Assembly (NCBI RefSeq): GCF_900109375.1
Contig: NZ_FOAB01000002.1
Location: 496,001 to 560,000, forward strand
DNA length: 64,000 nt
Reading direction: 5' to 3'
Source: Aquimarina amphilecti
GTDB taxonomy: Bacteria > Bacteroidota > Bacteroidia > Flavobacteriales > Flavobacteriaceae
Position numbers and translations under genes: made by a program. How positions within the stretch are numbered: position 1 is the stretch's first letter; the number at the start of each line of letters is the position of its first letter. Under the pieces are notes generated by a model. That model was not told the DNA's origin, searched no databases, and was given only the letters and a program-made list of their open reading frames with translations. Positions 16,546 through 24,863 of the stretch are shown piece after piece.

Positions 16546-17259
16546 TTATTGCTTTCTTATAAAAATGTCGCCACTCACGGTTTGAAGTGCTAGTTGACTT
16601 TTAATATCTCCAAAAGTACCAGTCACTTTGCTTCCTACGACTCTGTTTTTTCTTTGGTCAAATTCTAATTCTTTGTCAGAATAGATCATTCCTGTAACAG
16701 TCTCTGCCTTTAGTTTGGATTTCGCGATATGAATATCGATAGTACCGCTTATTGTTTTTAGACTTAAGTCTCCCTGATATTTTTTAATATCAATATCACC
16801 GCTTATAATATCAATTTCTAGTTCTCCTTGGTAGTTTTCTGAAGCAACACTTCCTGAGATGCTTTTAACTCGTAAGCTCATGTTTTCTGGTATATATAAT
16901 GTGTAATTTGCATTCATATCCAGGTTATTACAAGGACCCCAGTTATTATTTTTGTTTGATCCCTTATTTTTATTCCATTTTTTGAATAAATCACCGTAAC
17001 TAGATTCGATATCTAAGACAGAAGAGGTATTGTCTATTTTTAAGTCAAAATAGTTATCAAATTCTCCATCATTAATACTTACTTCTGCTTTAAGATATAC
17101 AGTTTTCTTGTTCCAGGTTTTAATGATTATATCTTCTGCAAATTTAAATTCTACCCGAACTTCATTGGAAGATGGAGTGATTTCTTTTTCTACTACTTTT
17201 TGTGCACTCAATTGGAATATAGTGCAACATATTATGATTAAATTTACTAAATTTTTCAT
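16546..17259 (-). CDS. DUF4097 family beta-strand repeat protein
   Basis: A 237-residue secreted protein (signal peptide 1-20, MKNLVNLIIICCTIFQLSAQ). The second half is a ladder of short strands with the recurring SG(D/T)I pattern: SISGSVASENYQG, DIISGDIDIKKYQG, TISGTIDIHIAK and TVSGDIFIRKQ, typical of DUF4097 (bactofilin-like or putative adhesin fold). Function is unknown. It is 33 bases downstream of its paralogue and co-directional with the ECF sigma and anti-sigma genes. Confidence 0.88.
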   Translation of the reverse strand: MKNLVNLIIICCTIFQLSAQKVVEKEITPSSNEVRVEFKFAEDIIIKTWNKKTVYLKAEVSINDGEFDNYFDLKIDNTSSVLDIESSYGDLFKKWNKNKGSNKNNNWGPCNNLDMNANYTLYIPENMSLRVKSISGSVASENYQGELEIDIISGDIDIKKYQGDLSLKTISGTIDIHIAKSKLKAETVTGMIYSDKELEFDQRKNRVVGSKVTGTFGDIKSQLALQTVSGDIFIRKQ

Positions 17260-17292
17260 GATTTTCTTGTTTTTGATTGATGATTGACCTCT

Positions 17293-18051
17293 TTATTGTT
17301 TTCTTAAATAAATATTACCGGTGGCAGATCTTAAACTAATTTCTACTCCACCTTTGTTAAGTTTTGTTTCGATTGTTCTTCTAGCTCCTACAACTTTCAT
17401 ATCCTTTTTTTCTTCAGGAAATTTAAGTTCAAAATCTGTAAAAATTTCTCCCATTGTAGTTTTTAGCTCTAGGTTTGTTGGTGTGTTAGATGGAAGACTA
17501 ACATCTATAGAGCCTGCTGCGGACATTAAAGAAATCGGAGATTTTTGGCTTACTTTTTCGAAAATAACATTGATTTCCCCTGTAGCAGTTCTGGCAACGA
17601 CTGGCCCAGTAACGTCTTTTAGTGTTATGTCTCCTATGTTTGTAGAAGCTTCAATTTCTGAAGAAAACCCTTTAATTTTTACATCTCCTAGATTACTTCT
17701 GGCTATAGAAATATTTATATCTTTTGGAAGGTTTAATTCTAGTGTGTTGCTGTGCATGTTTTTTAAGTTCTTTACAATCAGTGTTTCTCCTTCTCTTTTT
17801 ATAAAAACACCAATACCTGTATTGTCAGAACCACCTGCATACACTGCTTTTAGACCTTTTGCTTTTTCTGGTAGTTGACGATCTTCTCCTACAATGGATA
17901 TTTCATTTTTATTATGTGCTTTAATCCATACACTAGATTCTGAGCTAATTTTTACTTTTTTAACTCCTTGTAATGATTGGGTGTAATTTTCTTGTGCTTT
18001 TAAATTTCCCATAGTAATAAAAAGTACTATGGCGATTGCTATATTTTTCAT
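17293..18051 (-). CDS. DUF4097 family beta-strand repeat protein
   Basis: A 252-residue secreted protein with signal peptide MKNIAIAIVLFITMGNLKAQ. It contains DUF4097-type repeats: NLGDVKIKGFSSEIEA, NIGDITLKDVTGPVVA, ATGEINVIFEKV and ATGNIYLRKQ. It is a paralogue of the next gene downstream, with a matching C-terminus (SGDIFIRKQ against TGNIYLRKQ). It begins 33 bases after the anti-sigma gene, which suggests it is a target or component of that sigma system. Role unknown. Confidence 0.88.
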   Translation of the reverse strand: MKNIAIAIVLFITMGNLKAQENYTQSLQGVKKVKISSESSVWIKAHNKNEISIVGEDRQLPEKAKGLKAVYAGGSDNTGIGVFIKREGETLIVKNLKNMHSNTLELNLPKDINISIARSNLGDVKIKGFSSEIEASTNIGDITLKDVTGPVVARTATGEINVIFEKVSQKSPISLMSAAGSIDVSLPSNTPTNLELKTTMGEIFTDFELKFPEEKKDMKVVGARRTIETKLNKGGVEISLRSATGNIYLRKQ

Positions 18052-18084
18052 CTGTTCTTTTTTAAAGTTTTTTGATTAAATTTT

Positions 18085-18876
18085 TTAAATTAAATTAGGT
18101 AATCCAATAGCTACTTGGTCTTTTACGTAATTTGGTGTTTCTTCATTTTGAAGTAATTTTTCCATAGAAGGAACTGCGCGTTTTTCCTGTATAGAAACTA
18201 ATATTTGAATTAATTCAATTTGCATACCCGGATCTTTTTCTGTTTCCAGAGCATTTATAAATGATTTACGTACCATTTCTGAATCTGAAAATTTAGCAAG
18301 TGCTTCCGCTGCAGCTAGTCGCACGTTGATATGGTCATCATAAAACATTTTATTAATAAGGGCTTTTAGTATTTCATTACCTGGTTTCTCAAATTCTTCA
18401 GCATAGTTTACAGCCTGTAAACGTTTGCTAGCTGATTCATTTTCTATTAGAGAAATAGTAACCTCTTGTTTTAGCTGTACTTTTTCTTTTTCTAATACGG
18501 CCATTTCTTTGGAGAAAGATGCGTTATTTTGTTGCTTTCCATAGAAATATGAGGAAACGATTAATACAATTGTTGCTGCTATTTGTAAAGCGGTTTTCCA
18601 ATGATTTTTTGAAGAATTATGAAGTGAGACTACTTTTGATTCCTGTAATAACTCTTTTTCCTGCTTGAGCATTTCTTCAAAACCTTTTTTCAGGCTTGTG
18701 CTGGGTAATTCTTCATAATCACTATCTATACCATCAAAAATGTTCTTTAATTCTTGTATTGACTCTTTACAGCTGTCACAGTTTTTTAGATGAACTGTGA
18801 TAGTTTCATGTTCTCGCTGATCTAAGTTGTTATCAAGATAATCTATAAGTTTTTCTTCTATTTGTTTACAGTTCAT
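18085..18876 (-). CDS. Anti-sigma factor with zf-HC2 domain, one TM helix and HEAT repeats
   Basis: A 263-residue membrane protein. The N-terminal ZAS zinc finger has H29-x3-C33-x2-C36 (HLKNCDSC), the part that sequesters ECF sigma factors in the cytoplasm. One transmembrane helix follows (about 95-112), then a short coiled region (120-140) and HEAT-like helical repeats (about 150-260; NVRLAAAEALAKF, AVPSMEKLLQNEE) predicted on the periplasmic side. A HEAT sensor domain on an anti-sigma factor is less common than a peptide-binding or beta domain. It begins 4 bases after the sigma gene and is surely co-expressed. Confidence 0.9.
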   Translation of the reverse strand: MNCKQIEEKLIDYLDNNLDQREHETITVHLKNCDSCKESIQELKNIFDGIDSDYEELPSTSLKKGFEEMLKQEKELLQESKVVSLHNSSKNHWKTALQIAATIVLIVSSYFYGKQQNNASFSKEMAVLEKEKVQLKQEVTISLIENESASKRLQAVNYAEEFEKPGNEILKALINKMFYDDHINVRLAAAEALAKFSDSEMVRKSFINALETEKDPGMQIELIQILVSIQEKRAVPSMEKLLQNEETPNYVKDQVAIGLPNLI

Positions 18877-18880
18877 AGCC

Positions 18881-19414
18881 TTATATGTTTTGTAAGTAGC
18901 AATCTTTTAGTTTGTGAATTGCTCGATGTACTTTTGTTTTAACAGCTCCTGCAGTCGATCCAGTTATTTCCGCAATTTCTTGATATTTGATTCCCTGGTA
19001 TCTGTTCATGATTACTAACTCTCGATCACTTGGATTTAATTCTCGTAGTGCTTTATTGAGCTGTTCTTTAATTTCTACTTTTTCAATAGTATCGATTTCT
19101 TGTCTTTCTACTTTATATTCAATTTCGTCTAATCGTTGATCTTTATTTTTCTGTCTTTGATAATGATCAGAAAAAATGTTTCTAGCAATCGTATAAATCC
19201 AGGATGAAAACTTACCTTTTTTATATGATTTCCTGTATTTTATGGCTTTGTAAAAAACCTCTTGAGTGATATCCTGACTGATGTCTCGATCTCTGGTCAT
19301 TTTCAATAAGAAATTAAAAATTCTTATATGGTATCGATCAAACAGGATACTCATCATATCTAAATTGTCATTAGATACCAGAATCATTAATTCTTCGTCA
19401 GTTAGATTTTTCAA
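18881..19414 (-). CDS. ECF RNA polymerase sigma factor
   Basis: A 177-residue sigma-70 family regulator with region 2 (about 15-90; DRYHIRIFNFLLKM and FSSWIYTIARNIFSDHY) and region 4 (about 115-172; LNPSDRELVIMNRYQG and YQEIAEITGSTAGAVKTKVHRA). The frame begins with TTG at 19414; the next ATG is M10, which would cut into the conserved N-terminus (KNLTDEELM), so TTG is preferred. It heads an operon of anti-sigma factor and three DUF4097-type genes, a layout expected for an envelope-stress or surface-protein regulon. Confidence 0.92.
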   Translation of the reverse strand: MKNLTDEELMILVSNDNLDMMSILFDRYHIRIFNFLLKMTRDRDISQDITQEVFYKAIKYRKSYKKGKFSSWIYTIARNIFSDHYQRQKNKDQRLDEIEYKVERQEIDTIEKVEIKEQLNKALRELNPSDRELVIMNRYQGIKYQEIAEITGSTAGAVKTKVHRAIHKLKDCYLQNI

Positions 19415-19488
19415 GATGTTACTCTTTTTGGTTAGTCTCTATAAGTAATACCAGATTTTTTAAAAAAGGTTACATTAGGGTATAAAAA

Positions 19489-19517
19489 AAAGTGCTTTCC
19501 GATCTGGAAAGCACTTT
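19489..19517 (-). terminator. Rho-independent terminator after the dksA-like gene
   Basis: Perfect 12-base stem AAAGTGCTTTCC (19489-19500) with GGAAAGCACTTT (19506-19517) and a 5-base loop. On the minus strand it runs into eight T. It separates the ileS-dksA unit from the sigma-factor operon. Confidence 0.88.
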
Positions 19518-19538
19518 AAATTTACAATATTTTGATAT

Positions 19539-19922
19539 TTATTTCTGCATATTCTTAGCTTCAATACTTAGTGTAGCGTGTGGAACTAATTTCAATCTTT
19601 CGGGATTGATTAGCTTTCCGGTCACACGGCAGATACCATATGTTTTATTTTCGATGCGTAAAATTGCATTTTTTAAATCACGTACAAATTTTTCCTGTCT
19701 AATAGCTAATTGAGTGTTTGCTTCTTTAGACATAGTTTCACTTCCTTCTTCAAAAGCTTTGAATGTTGGAGAGGTGTCATCTGTACCATTGTTACCGTCG
19801 TTTTTGTAAGCACTCTGAAGTAATTCTAAATCCTTCTGAGCTTTCTCCATTTTTTCAACGATGATTTCCTTAAACATCGCTAAATCGGCGTCGCTATACC
19901 TTACTTTTACATCTTCTGCCAT
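19539..19922 (-). CDS. TraR/DksA-like protein with degenerate zinc finger
   Basis: A 127-residue DksA-superfamily protein. The N-terminal helices form a coiled-coil-like arm (10-90). The C-terminal finger region TYGICRVTGKL...LVPHATLSIEAK aligns with the C4 finger but keeps only C98. T101, S119 and A122 occupy the other Cys positions, so it probably does not bind zinc in the usual way. DksA acts in the RNA polymerase secondary channel with ppGpp; whether this protein does so is unknown. It is 4 bases downstream of ileS and ends in a strong terminator. Confidence 0.85.
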   Translation of the reverse strand: MAEDVKVRYSDADLAMFKEIIVEKMEKAQKDLELLQSAYKNDGNNGTDDTSPTFKAFEEGSETMSKEANTQLAIRQEKFVRDLKNAILRIENKTYGICRVTGKLINPERLKLVPHATLSIEAKNMQK

Positions 19923-19926
19923 ACTC

Positions 19927-22900
19927 TTATTGTTTTTTTATTACCAATTGGGTTGCAATGTCGTCAAACGCAATTTCTGTACCATTTATTACATCTGTTG
20001 CAAATTCAATTGTATCGGTTAAGGTTTCATTCTTGATGTATGCTTCATTAGTTGCTACAGCTTCTTGTATAGATTTGTTTTCTTTTATTACAACTTCTAT
20101 ACGATCAGTCACTTCTAATCCGCTATCCTTACGGATATTTTGGATTCTATTGACAAGTTCTCTTGCGATACCTTCTTTTTTAAGCTCTGGAGTTATGGTT
20201 ATGTCCAGTGCTACAGTGAGAGATCCAGAATTTGCAACTAACCAACCCTCGATATCCTGAGAGCTAATTTCTACATCATCGGTACCTAATGTAATAATTT
20301 TATCATTAATTTCTATGTCAAAACTTCCAGTTTGTTCAAGAATTTTAATCGTTTCTTGGTCAAAAGATTGTATCTTATTGGCTATCAGTTTCATATCTTT
20401 CCCGAAACGTGGGCCTAAATTTTTGAAATTTGGTTTGATTTGTTTTACCAATATACCAGATGCATCATCTAATAGTTCTATTTCCTTAACATTGACTTCA
20501 CTTTTAATCAGGTCAGCGATGTCATTTATCTCAGCTTTGTCCGCCTCATTTAATACAGGAATCATAATTCTCTGTAGTGGTTGACGTACCTTAATTTTTT
20601 CTTTTTGACGTAAAGAAAGTACTAAAGAACATACGGATTGCGCTTTTCTCATTTTGTGTTCCAAAACTTTATCTACGAAAGAACTATCATATTTCGGGAA
20701 ATTCGATAGGTGAACACTTTCAGAAGATTCTTGAGCTGAATTAGAAACAAGATCTTTATAAAGACGATCCATAAAAAATGGTGCTACTGGAGCTCCTAAT
20801 TTAGCTACGGTAACCATACATGTATATAGTGTTTGGTATGCAGATATTTTATCTTTCTGATAATCACCTTTCCAATATCTTCTTCTGCTTAAACGAACAA
20901 ACCAATTACTTAAATTTTCCTGAACAAAATCAGATATCGCTCTAGAAGCCTTAGTAGGTTCGTATTCGTTGTAATATTCATCGACACTTTTTATTAGCGT
21001 GTGTAATTCACTTAGAATCCATCGATCAATCTCTGGGCGTTCAGATAATGGTATATCCGCTTCTGCGTAAGAGAAATTATCAATATTTGCATACAATGTG
21101 AAAAAAGAATATGTGTTATACAAAGTACCAAAAAATTTACGGCGTACTTCAGCTATTCCTTCTAAATCAAATTTTAGATTATCCCAAGGGTTAGCATTGC
21201 TAATCATATACCATCTAGTAGCATCTGGGCCGTAAGCTTTAAGGGTTTCGAATGGGTCTACTGCATTACCAAGTCTTTTAGACATTTTTTGACCATTCTT
21301 GTCTAGTACAAGTCCATTAGATACTACATTTTTGTAAGCAACATCATCAAAAATCATAGTTCCAATAGCGTGTAAGGTGTAAAACCATCCACGAGTTTGA
21401 TCGACACCTTCTGCAATAAAGTCTGCTTTTCTTTCTCCAGATTCTACTTTTTCTTTATTTTCAAATGGATAGTGCCATTGTGCATATGGCATAGATCCAG
21501 AATCAAACCATACATCAATCAAATCACTTTCTCGCTTCATTGCCTTCCCTGAAGGAGAAACTAAAGTGATTTTATCAACAACATTTTTATGAAGGTCTAT
21601 TTTGTCATAGTTTTCTTCACTCATGTCCCCAGTCACAAAATCTGCAAAAATATCTGCTTCCAGAACACCAGCTTCTACCGCTTTTTGCATTTCAGTTTTC
21701 AACTCTTCTACAGAGCCGATCATTATCTCTTCTTTACCATCTTCCGTTCTCCATATAGGTAAAGGGATTCCCCAGAAACGAGATCTGGATAAATTCCAGT
21801 CGTTAGCATTTGCTAACCAATTCCCAAAGCGTCCTTCTCCTGTAGCTTTTGGTTTCCAGTTGATGCCTAAATTTAATTCGTGCATGCGATCCTTAAAGTC
21901 GGTTACTTTTATGAACCAAGAATCTAATGGGTAATATAATATAGGTTTATCTGTACGCCAGCAGTTAGGATAACTGTGAACATATTTTTCTACTTTGAAA
22001 GCCTTATTTTCTATTTTTAATTTGATAGCAATTTCAACATCAACAGACTTTTCTGGAGCTTCACCATCATTGTAATATTCATTTTTTACATATTTCCCAC
22101 CAAATTCACCAACATGTTTTGTGAACTTACCTTGTAAATCGACTAATGGGACTAAATTGTCGTTATCGTCTTTAACAAGCAAAGGTGGGATCTCTGGAGT
22201 CGCTTGTTTGGCGACCAAAGCATCATCCGCACCAAAAGTTGGAGCAGTATGTACAATTCCAGTACCATCCTCTGTGGTTACAAAATCCCCGGAGATAACT
22301 CTAAATGCATTTTCTGCATTATCGTTTGGTAATGCGTAGTCAAGTAATTGCTCATAACGAATTTCTACAAGATCAGTTCCTTTAAATTCTGTAAGAATAT
22401 GATATGGAATTTTTTTGTCTCCTTCTTTAAAAGTATCTACTTCCTTCTCATTTTCTACTAGGATAAACTTGCCTCCAAACTGTTTCCCAACTAAATTTTT
22501 AGCAAGGATTACATTAATTGGTTCAAAAGTATATTGGTTAAATGTTTTTACTAATACATAATCAATTTTTGGACCGACAGTTAATGCCGTATTAGAAGGT
22601 AATGTCCATGGAGTTGTCGTCCAAGCCAAGAAATAAATATCCTCTGATACATCTGTTAGGAACGCAGGTAATGTTTCTTTCTTTGCTTTAAATTGAGCAA
22701 CAACTGTAGTGTCGGTTACATCCTGATAGGTTCCTGGTTGATTAAGTTCGTGCGAACTTAATCCTGTTCCTGCTTTAGGAGAATATGGCTGTATCGTATA
22801 ACCTTTGTATAATAATCCTTTCTTATAGATTTCGGAAAGTAACCACCATACAGTTTCCATATACTTAGACTTATAAGTAATATATGGATCTTCCATATCT

Positions 22901-23331
22901 ACCCAATATCCTATTTTTTGAGTTAGATTATTCCAAATATCCGTATATCGCATCACGGCTTTTTTACAAGCTTCGTTATACTCTTCCACGGTGATTTTCT
23001 TACCGATATCTTCTTTGGTGATACCAAGTTCTTTTTCAACTCCTAATTCTACGGGAAGCCCATGAGTATCCCATCCAGCTTTACGATTTACCAGATATCC
23101 TTTTTGAGTTTTATAACGACAAAAAATATCTTTAATAGCACGAGCCATAACGTGGTGGATTCCTGGTAATCCGTTTGCAGATGGTGGTCCTTCAAAAAAT
23201 ACAAAAGGAGTCGCACCTTCTCGCTCAGAAATACTCTTTTCGAAAATATTATTCTGCTGCCAGAATTCTAGTATATCGTCTGCCACTTTTGGCAAGTCAA
23301 GTCCTTTATATTCAGGAAACTTCGTGCTCAT
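19927..23331 (-). CDS. ileS: Isoleucyl-tRNA synthetase
   Basis: Class I aminoacyl-tRNA synthetase charging tRNA-Ile. The HIGH-equivalent is in PPSANGLPGIHH (49-60) and KMSKR is at 682-686 (NGQKMSKRLGNAVDP). The editing domain lies between them (WTTTPWTLPSNTALTVGP). At 1134 residues, with a long C-terminal extension and no C-terminal zinc finger, it is of the large eukaryote-like (type 2) class, the type associated with mupirocin tolerance. It is followed within 4 bases by the DksA-like gene. Confidence 0.98.
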   Translation of the reverse strand: MSTKFPEYKGLDLPKVADDILEFWQQNNIFEKSISEREGATPFVFFEGPPSANGLPGIHHVMARAIKDIFCRYKTQKGYLVNRKAGWDTHGLPVELGVEKELGITKEDIGKKITVEEYNEACKKAVMRYTDIWNNLTQKIGYWVDMEDPYITYKSKYMETVWWLLSEIYKKGLLYKGYTIQPYSPKAGTGLSSHELNQPGTYQDVTDTTVVAQFKAKKETLPAFLTDVSEDIYFLAWTTTPWTLPSNTALTVGPKIDYVLVKTFNQYTFEPINVILAKNLVGKQFGGKFILVENEKEVDTFKEGDKKIPYHILTEFKGTDLVEIRYEQLLDYALPNDNAENAFRVISGDFVTTEDGTGIVHTAPTFGADDALVAKQATPEIPPLLVKDDNDNLVPLVDLQGKFTKHVGEFGGKYVKNEYYNDGEAPEKSVDVEIAIKLKIENKAFKVEKYVHSYPNCWRTDKPILYYPLDSWFIKVTDFKDRMHELNLGINWKPKATGEGRFGNWLANANDWNLSRSRFWGIPLPIWRTEDGKEEIMIGSVEELKTEMQKAVEAGVLEADIFADFVTGDMSEENYDKIDLHKNVVDKITLVSPSGKAMKRESDLIDVWFDSGSMPYAQWHYPFENKEKVESGERKADFIAEGVDQTRGWFYTLHAIGTMIFDDVAYKNVVSNGLVLDKNGQKMSKRLGNAVDPFETLKAYGPDATRWYMISNANPWDNLKFDLEGIAEVRRKFFGTLYNTYSFFTLYANIDNFSYAEADIPLSERPEIDRWILSELHTLIKSVDEYYNEYEPTKASRAISDFVQENLSNWFVRLSRRRYWKGDYQKDKISAYQTLYTCMVTVAKLGAPVAPFFMDRLYKDLVSNSAQESSESVHLSNFPKYDSSFVDKVLEHKMRKAQSVCSLVLSLRQKEKIKVRQPLQRIMIPVLNEADKAEINDIADLIKSEVNVKEIELLDDASGILVKQIKPNFKNLGPRFGKDMKLIANKIQSFDQETIKILEQTGSFDIEINDKIITLGTDDVEISSQDIEGWLVANSGSLTVALDITITPELKKEGIARELVNRIQNIRKDSGLEVTDRIEVVIKENKSIQEAVATNEAYIKNETLTDTIEFATDVINGTEIAFDDIATQLVIKKQ

Positions 23332-23516
23332 TTGATCGTTCTTTCTGTTAAGTCTGCGAAAATAAGGATTTTCTAGAAAAATGACGAGTGTAAACAGCTC
23401 AAATATTGATGATTGTTTGACTGTTAAATTTTAATTATTAAATCTCATATTTAGTTTACTTTTATCAAATCCGAAACAGATATTATGAAACCATTCATAA
23501 AATCGAAATAGTATGC
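23332..23516. other. Intergenic region between ileS and a plus-strand hypothetical gene
   Basis: About 230 bases separate these divergent genes; the last part is the plus-strand promoter listed separately. The rest is AT-rich and should hold the ileS promoter (a near match TATTTTCG lies close to its start on the minus strand). No convincing gene or repeat was seen. Confidence 0.4.
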
Positions 23517-23545
23517 TTGTTGTTGTAAATGAAAGGCTATTTTTG
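23517..23545 (+). promoter_or_regulatory. Consensus flavobacterial promoter
   Basis: TTG (23517-23519), an 18-base spacer and TATTTTTG (23538-23545), matching the TTG-N17-19-TAnnTTTG pattern. The ATG at 23563 follows 17 bases after the -7 box, giving a short leader. This supports the reality of the downstream hypothetical gene. Confidence 0.65.
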
Positions 23546-23562
23546 AATAATAAATCTGGACA

Positions 23563-24027
23563 ATGAGTTTAAAGCATTCAATTCTTAAAGTACAAGCGGC
23601 GTTGGGTAATGTCAGGGCTATGGAAAAATTACATGTTGATACACATACGGAAGACATTATTGTTAAAGTTGAAGGTACTCAGTTTGCTACATCACAATTA
23701 AATGAAATCTATATGGATGTTGTGGAATTAGCAGGTTATTATTATGTAAAAACTATTGTTTTAGGTAGTTTTCATATTAAAACTTGGAAAGGAGCTAATC
23801 TGTTAATTAACGGTAACGATTTTGAGTTGAATTTGGTTTCTGATATGCAAGAAATAGAATCCGATTTTTCAAACGTATCTAATAGAAGTATTACTCAGAT
23901 AGATTTTATTATTGAAGAAAAGGATATAAATAAAATTGAACAATCTCGAATAAATAAAATAACAATCTCCTCAAAAAAGAAAACTGCATATTTTGAAAAT
24001 ATTGTAATTCAGGATGAAGAGGAATAA
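23563..24027 (+). CDS. Conserved-looking hypothetical protein
   Basis: A 154-residue protein I do not recognise. It has no signal peptide or membrane segment. The N-terminus (MSLKHSILKVQAALGNVRAMEKLHVDTH) is amphipathic helical; the rest alternates short strands and acidic turns and ends in DEEE. Probably cytosolic. A consensus promoter lies directly upstream, and it is followed 47 bases later by a nitrilase gene on the same strand, perhaps a two-gene unit. No function can be assigned. Confidence 0.72.
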   Translation: MSLKHSILKVQAALGNVRAMEKLHVDTHTEDIIVKVEGTQFATSQLNEIYMDVVELAGYYYVKTIVLGSFHIKTWKGANLLINGNDFELNLVSDMQEIESDFSNVSNRSITQIDFIIEEKDINKIEQSRINKITISSKKKTAYFENIVIQDEEE

Positions 24028-24074
24028 TTAGTTGAATCTTCTTTGAAGATATGTGATTTCATTATTTTTAACTT

Positions 24075-24863
24075 ATGGAAACTACCTTAAATGTTGCTTT
24101 GATTCAATCTCATTTGGCATGGGAAAACCCAATACAAAATAGAGCTATTTTTGAACAAAAAATCAATACGATTAACAAGGATATAGATTTGATTGTCTTG
24201 CCAGAAATGTTCACGACTGGGTTCACAATGAATGTTATTGATGTTGCTGAGTCTATGAAAGGAGAAACAATAAGTTGGCTTCAGAGATTAGCTAAAGAAA
24301 AAACGTGTGCAATTACGGGAAGTATTATTGTAAAGGATGGTGAAAATTATTTTAACCGTTTTTTATTTGTAGATTCTGATGGATCGATTCAGAAATATGA
24401 TAAGCATCAATTATTTACATTGGCTAAAGAAGAAGAAGTGTTTACTGCAGGGAATGAAGAAGTAATTATAGCGTATAAAGGGTGGAAAATCAAACCACAA
24501 ATATGTTATGATCTTAGATTTCCTGTTTGGGCTAGAAATGCTGCGGGCTATGACTTACTTATTTATGTGGCTAGTTGGCCAAAGCCAAGGGTGAATGCTT
24601 GGGATACTTTGTTAAAAGCTAGAGCTATCGAAAATATGTCCTATTGTATCGGTGTAAATCGAGTAGGTCTTGATGGTAAAGGGTATGAGTATAATGGACA
24701 TTCTGCAGTTTATGATGTGTTGGGGAATTCTATTTTAGAAGAAAACCCAGTTGAAAAGGAAGCGATTTTATATGTAACCTTAGAGAAATCTCATATCGAA
24801 AAAACTCGTAAAAAATTACCTTTTTTGACAGATGCAGATCCTTTTCGGATTACTCCAAAATAA
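24075..24863 (+). CDS. Carbon-nitrogen hydrolase, omega-amidase (YafV/Nit2) type
   Basis: Nitrilase-superfamily amidase of 262 residues. The catalytic triad is E44 (VLPEMFTTGF), K110 (KYDKHQLF) and C144 (PQICYDLRFP). The motif context matches YafV/Nit2, which hydrolyse alpha-ketoglutaramate or alpha-ketosuccinamate, clearing by-products of glutamine transamination and methionine salvage. The substrate is inferred from this resemblance. Its 3' end overlaps the convergent lipoprotein gene by 14 bases. Confidence 0.9.
   Translation: METTLNVALIQSHLAWENPIQNRAIFEQKINTINKDIDLIVLPEMFTTGFTMNVIDVAESMKGETISWLQRLAKEKTCAITGSIIVKDGENYFNRFLFVDSDGSIQKYDKHQLFTLAKEEEVFTAGNEEVIIAYKGWKIKPQICYDLRFPVWARNAAGYDLLIYVASWPKPRVNAWDTLLKARAIENMSYCIGVNRVGLDGKGYEYNGHSAVYDVLGNSILEENPVEKEAILYVTLEKSHIEKTRKKLPFLTDADPFRITPK

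Noticed and set aside
17321..17878. Plus-strand 185-residue frame across a DUF4097 gene
   Set aside because: Antisense shadow of a clear gene; no start context or family.
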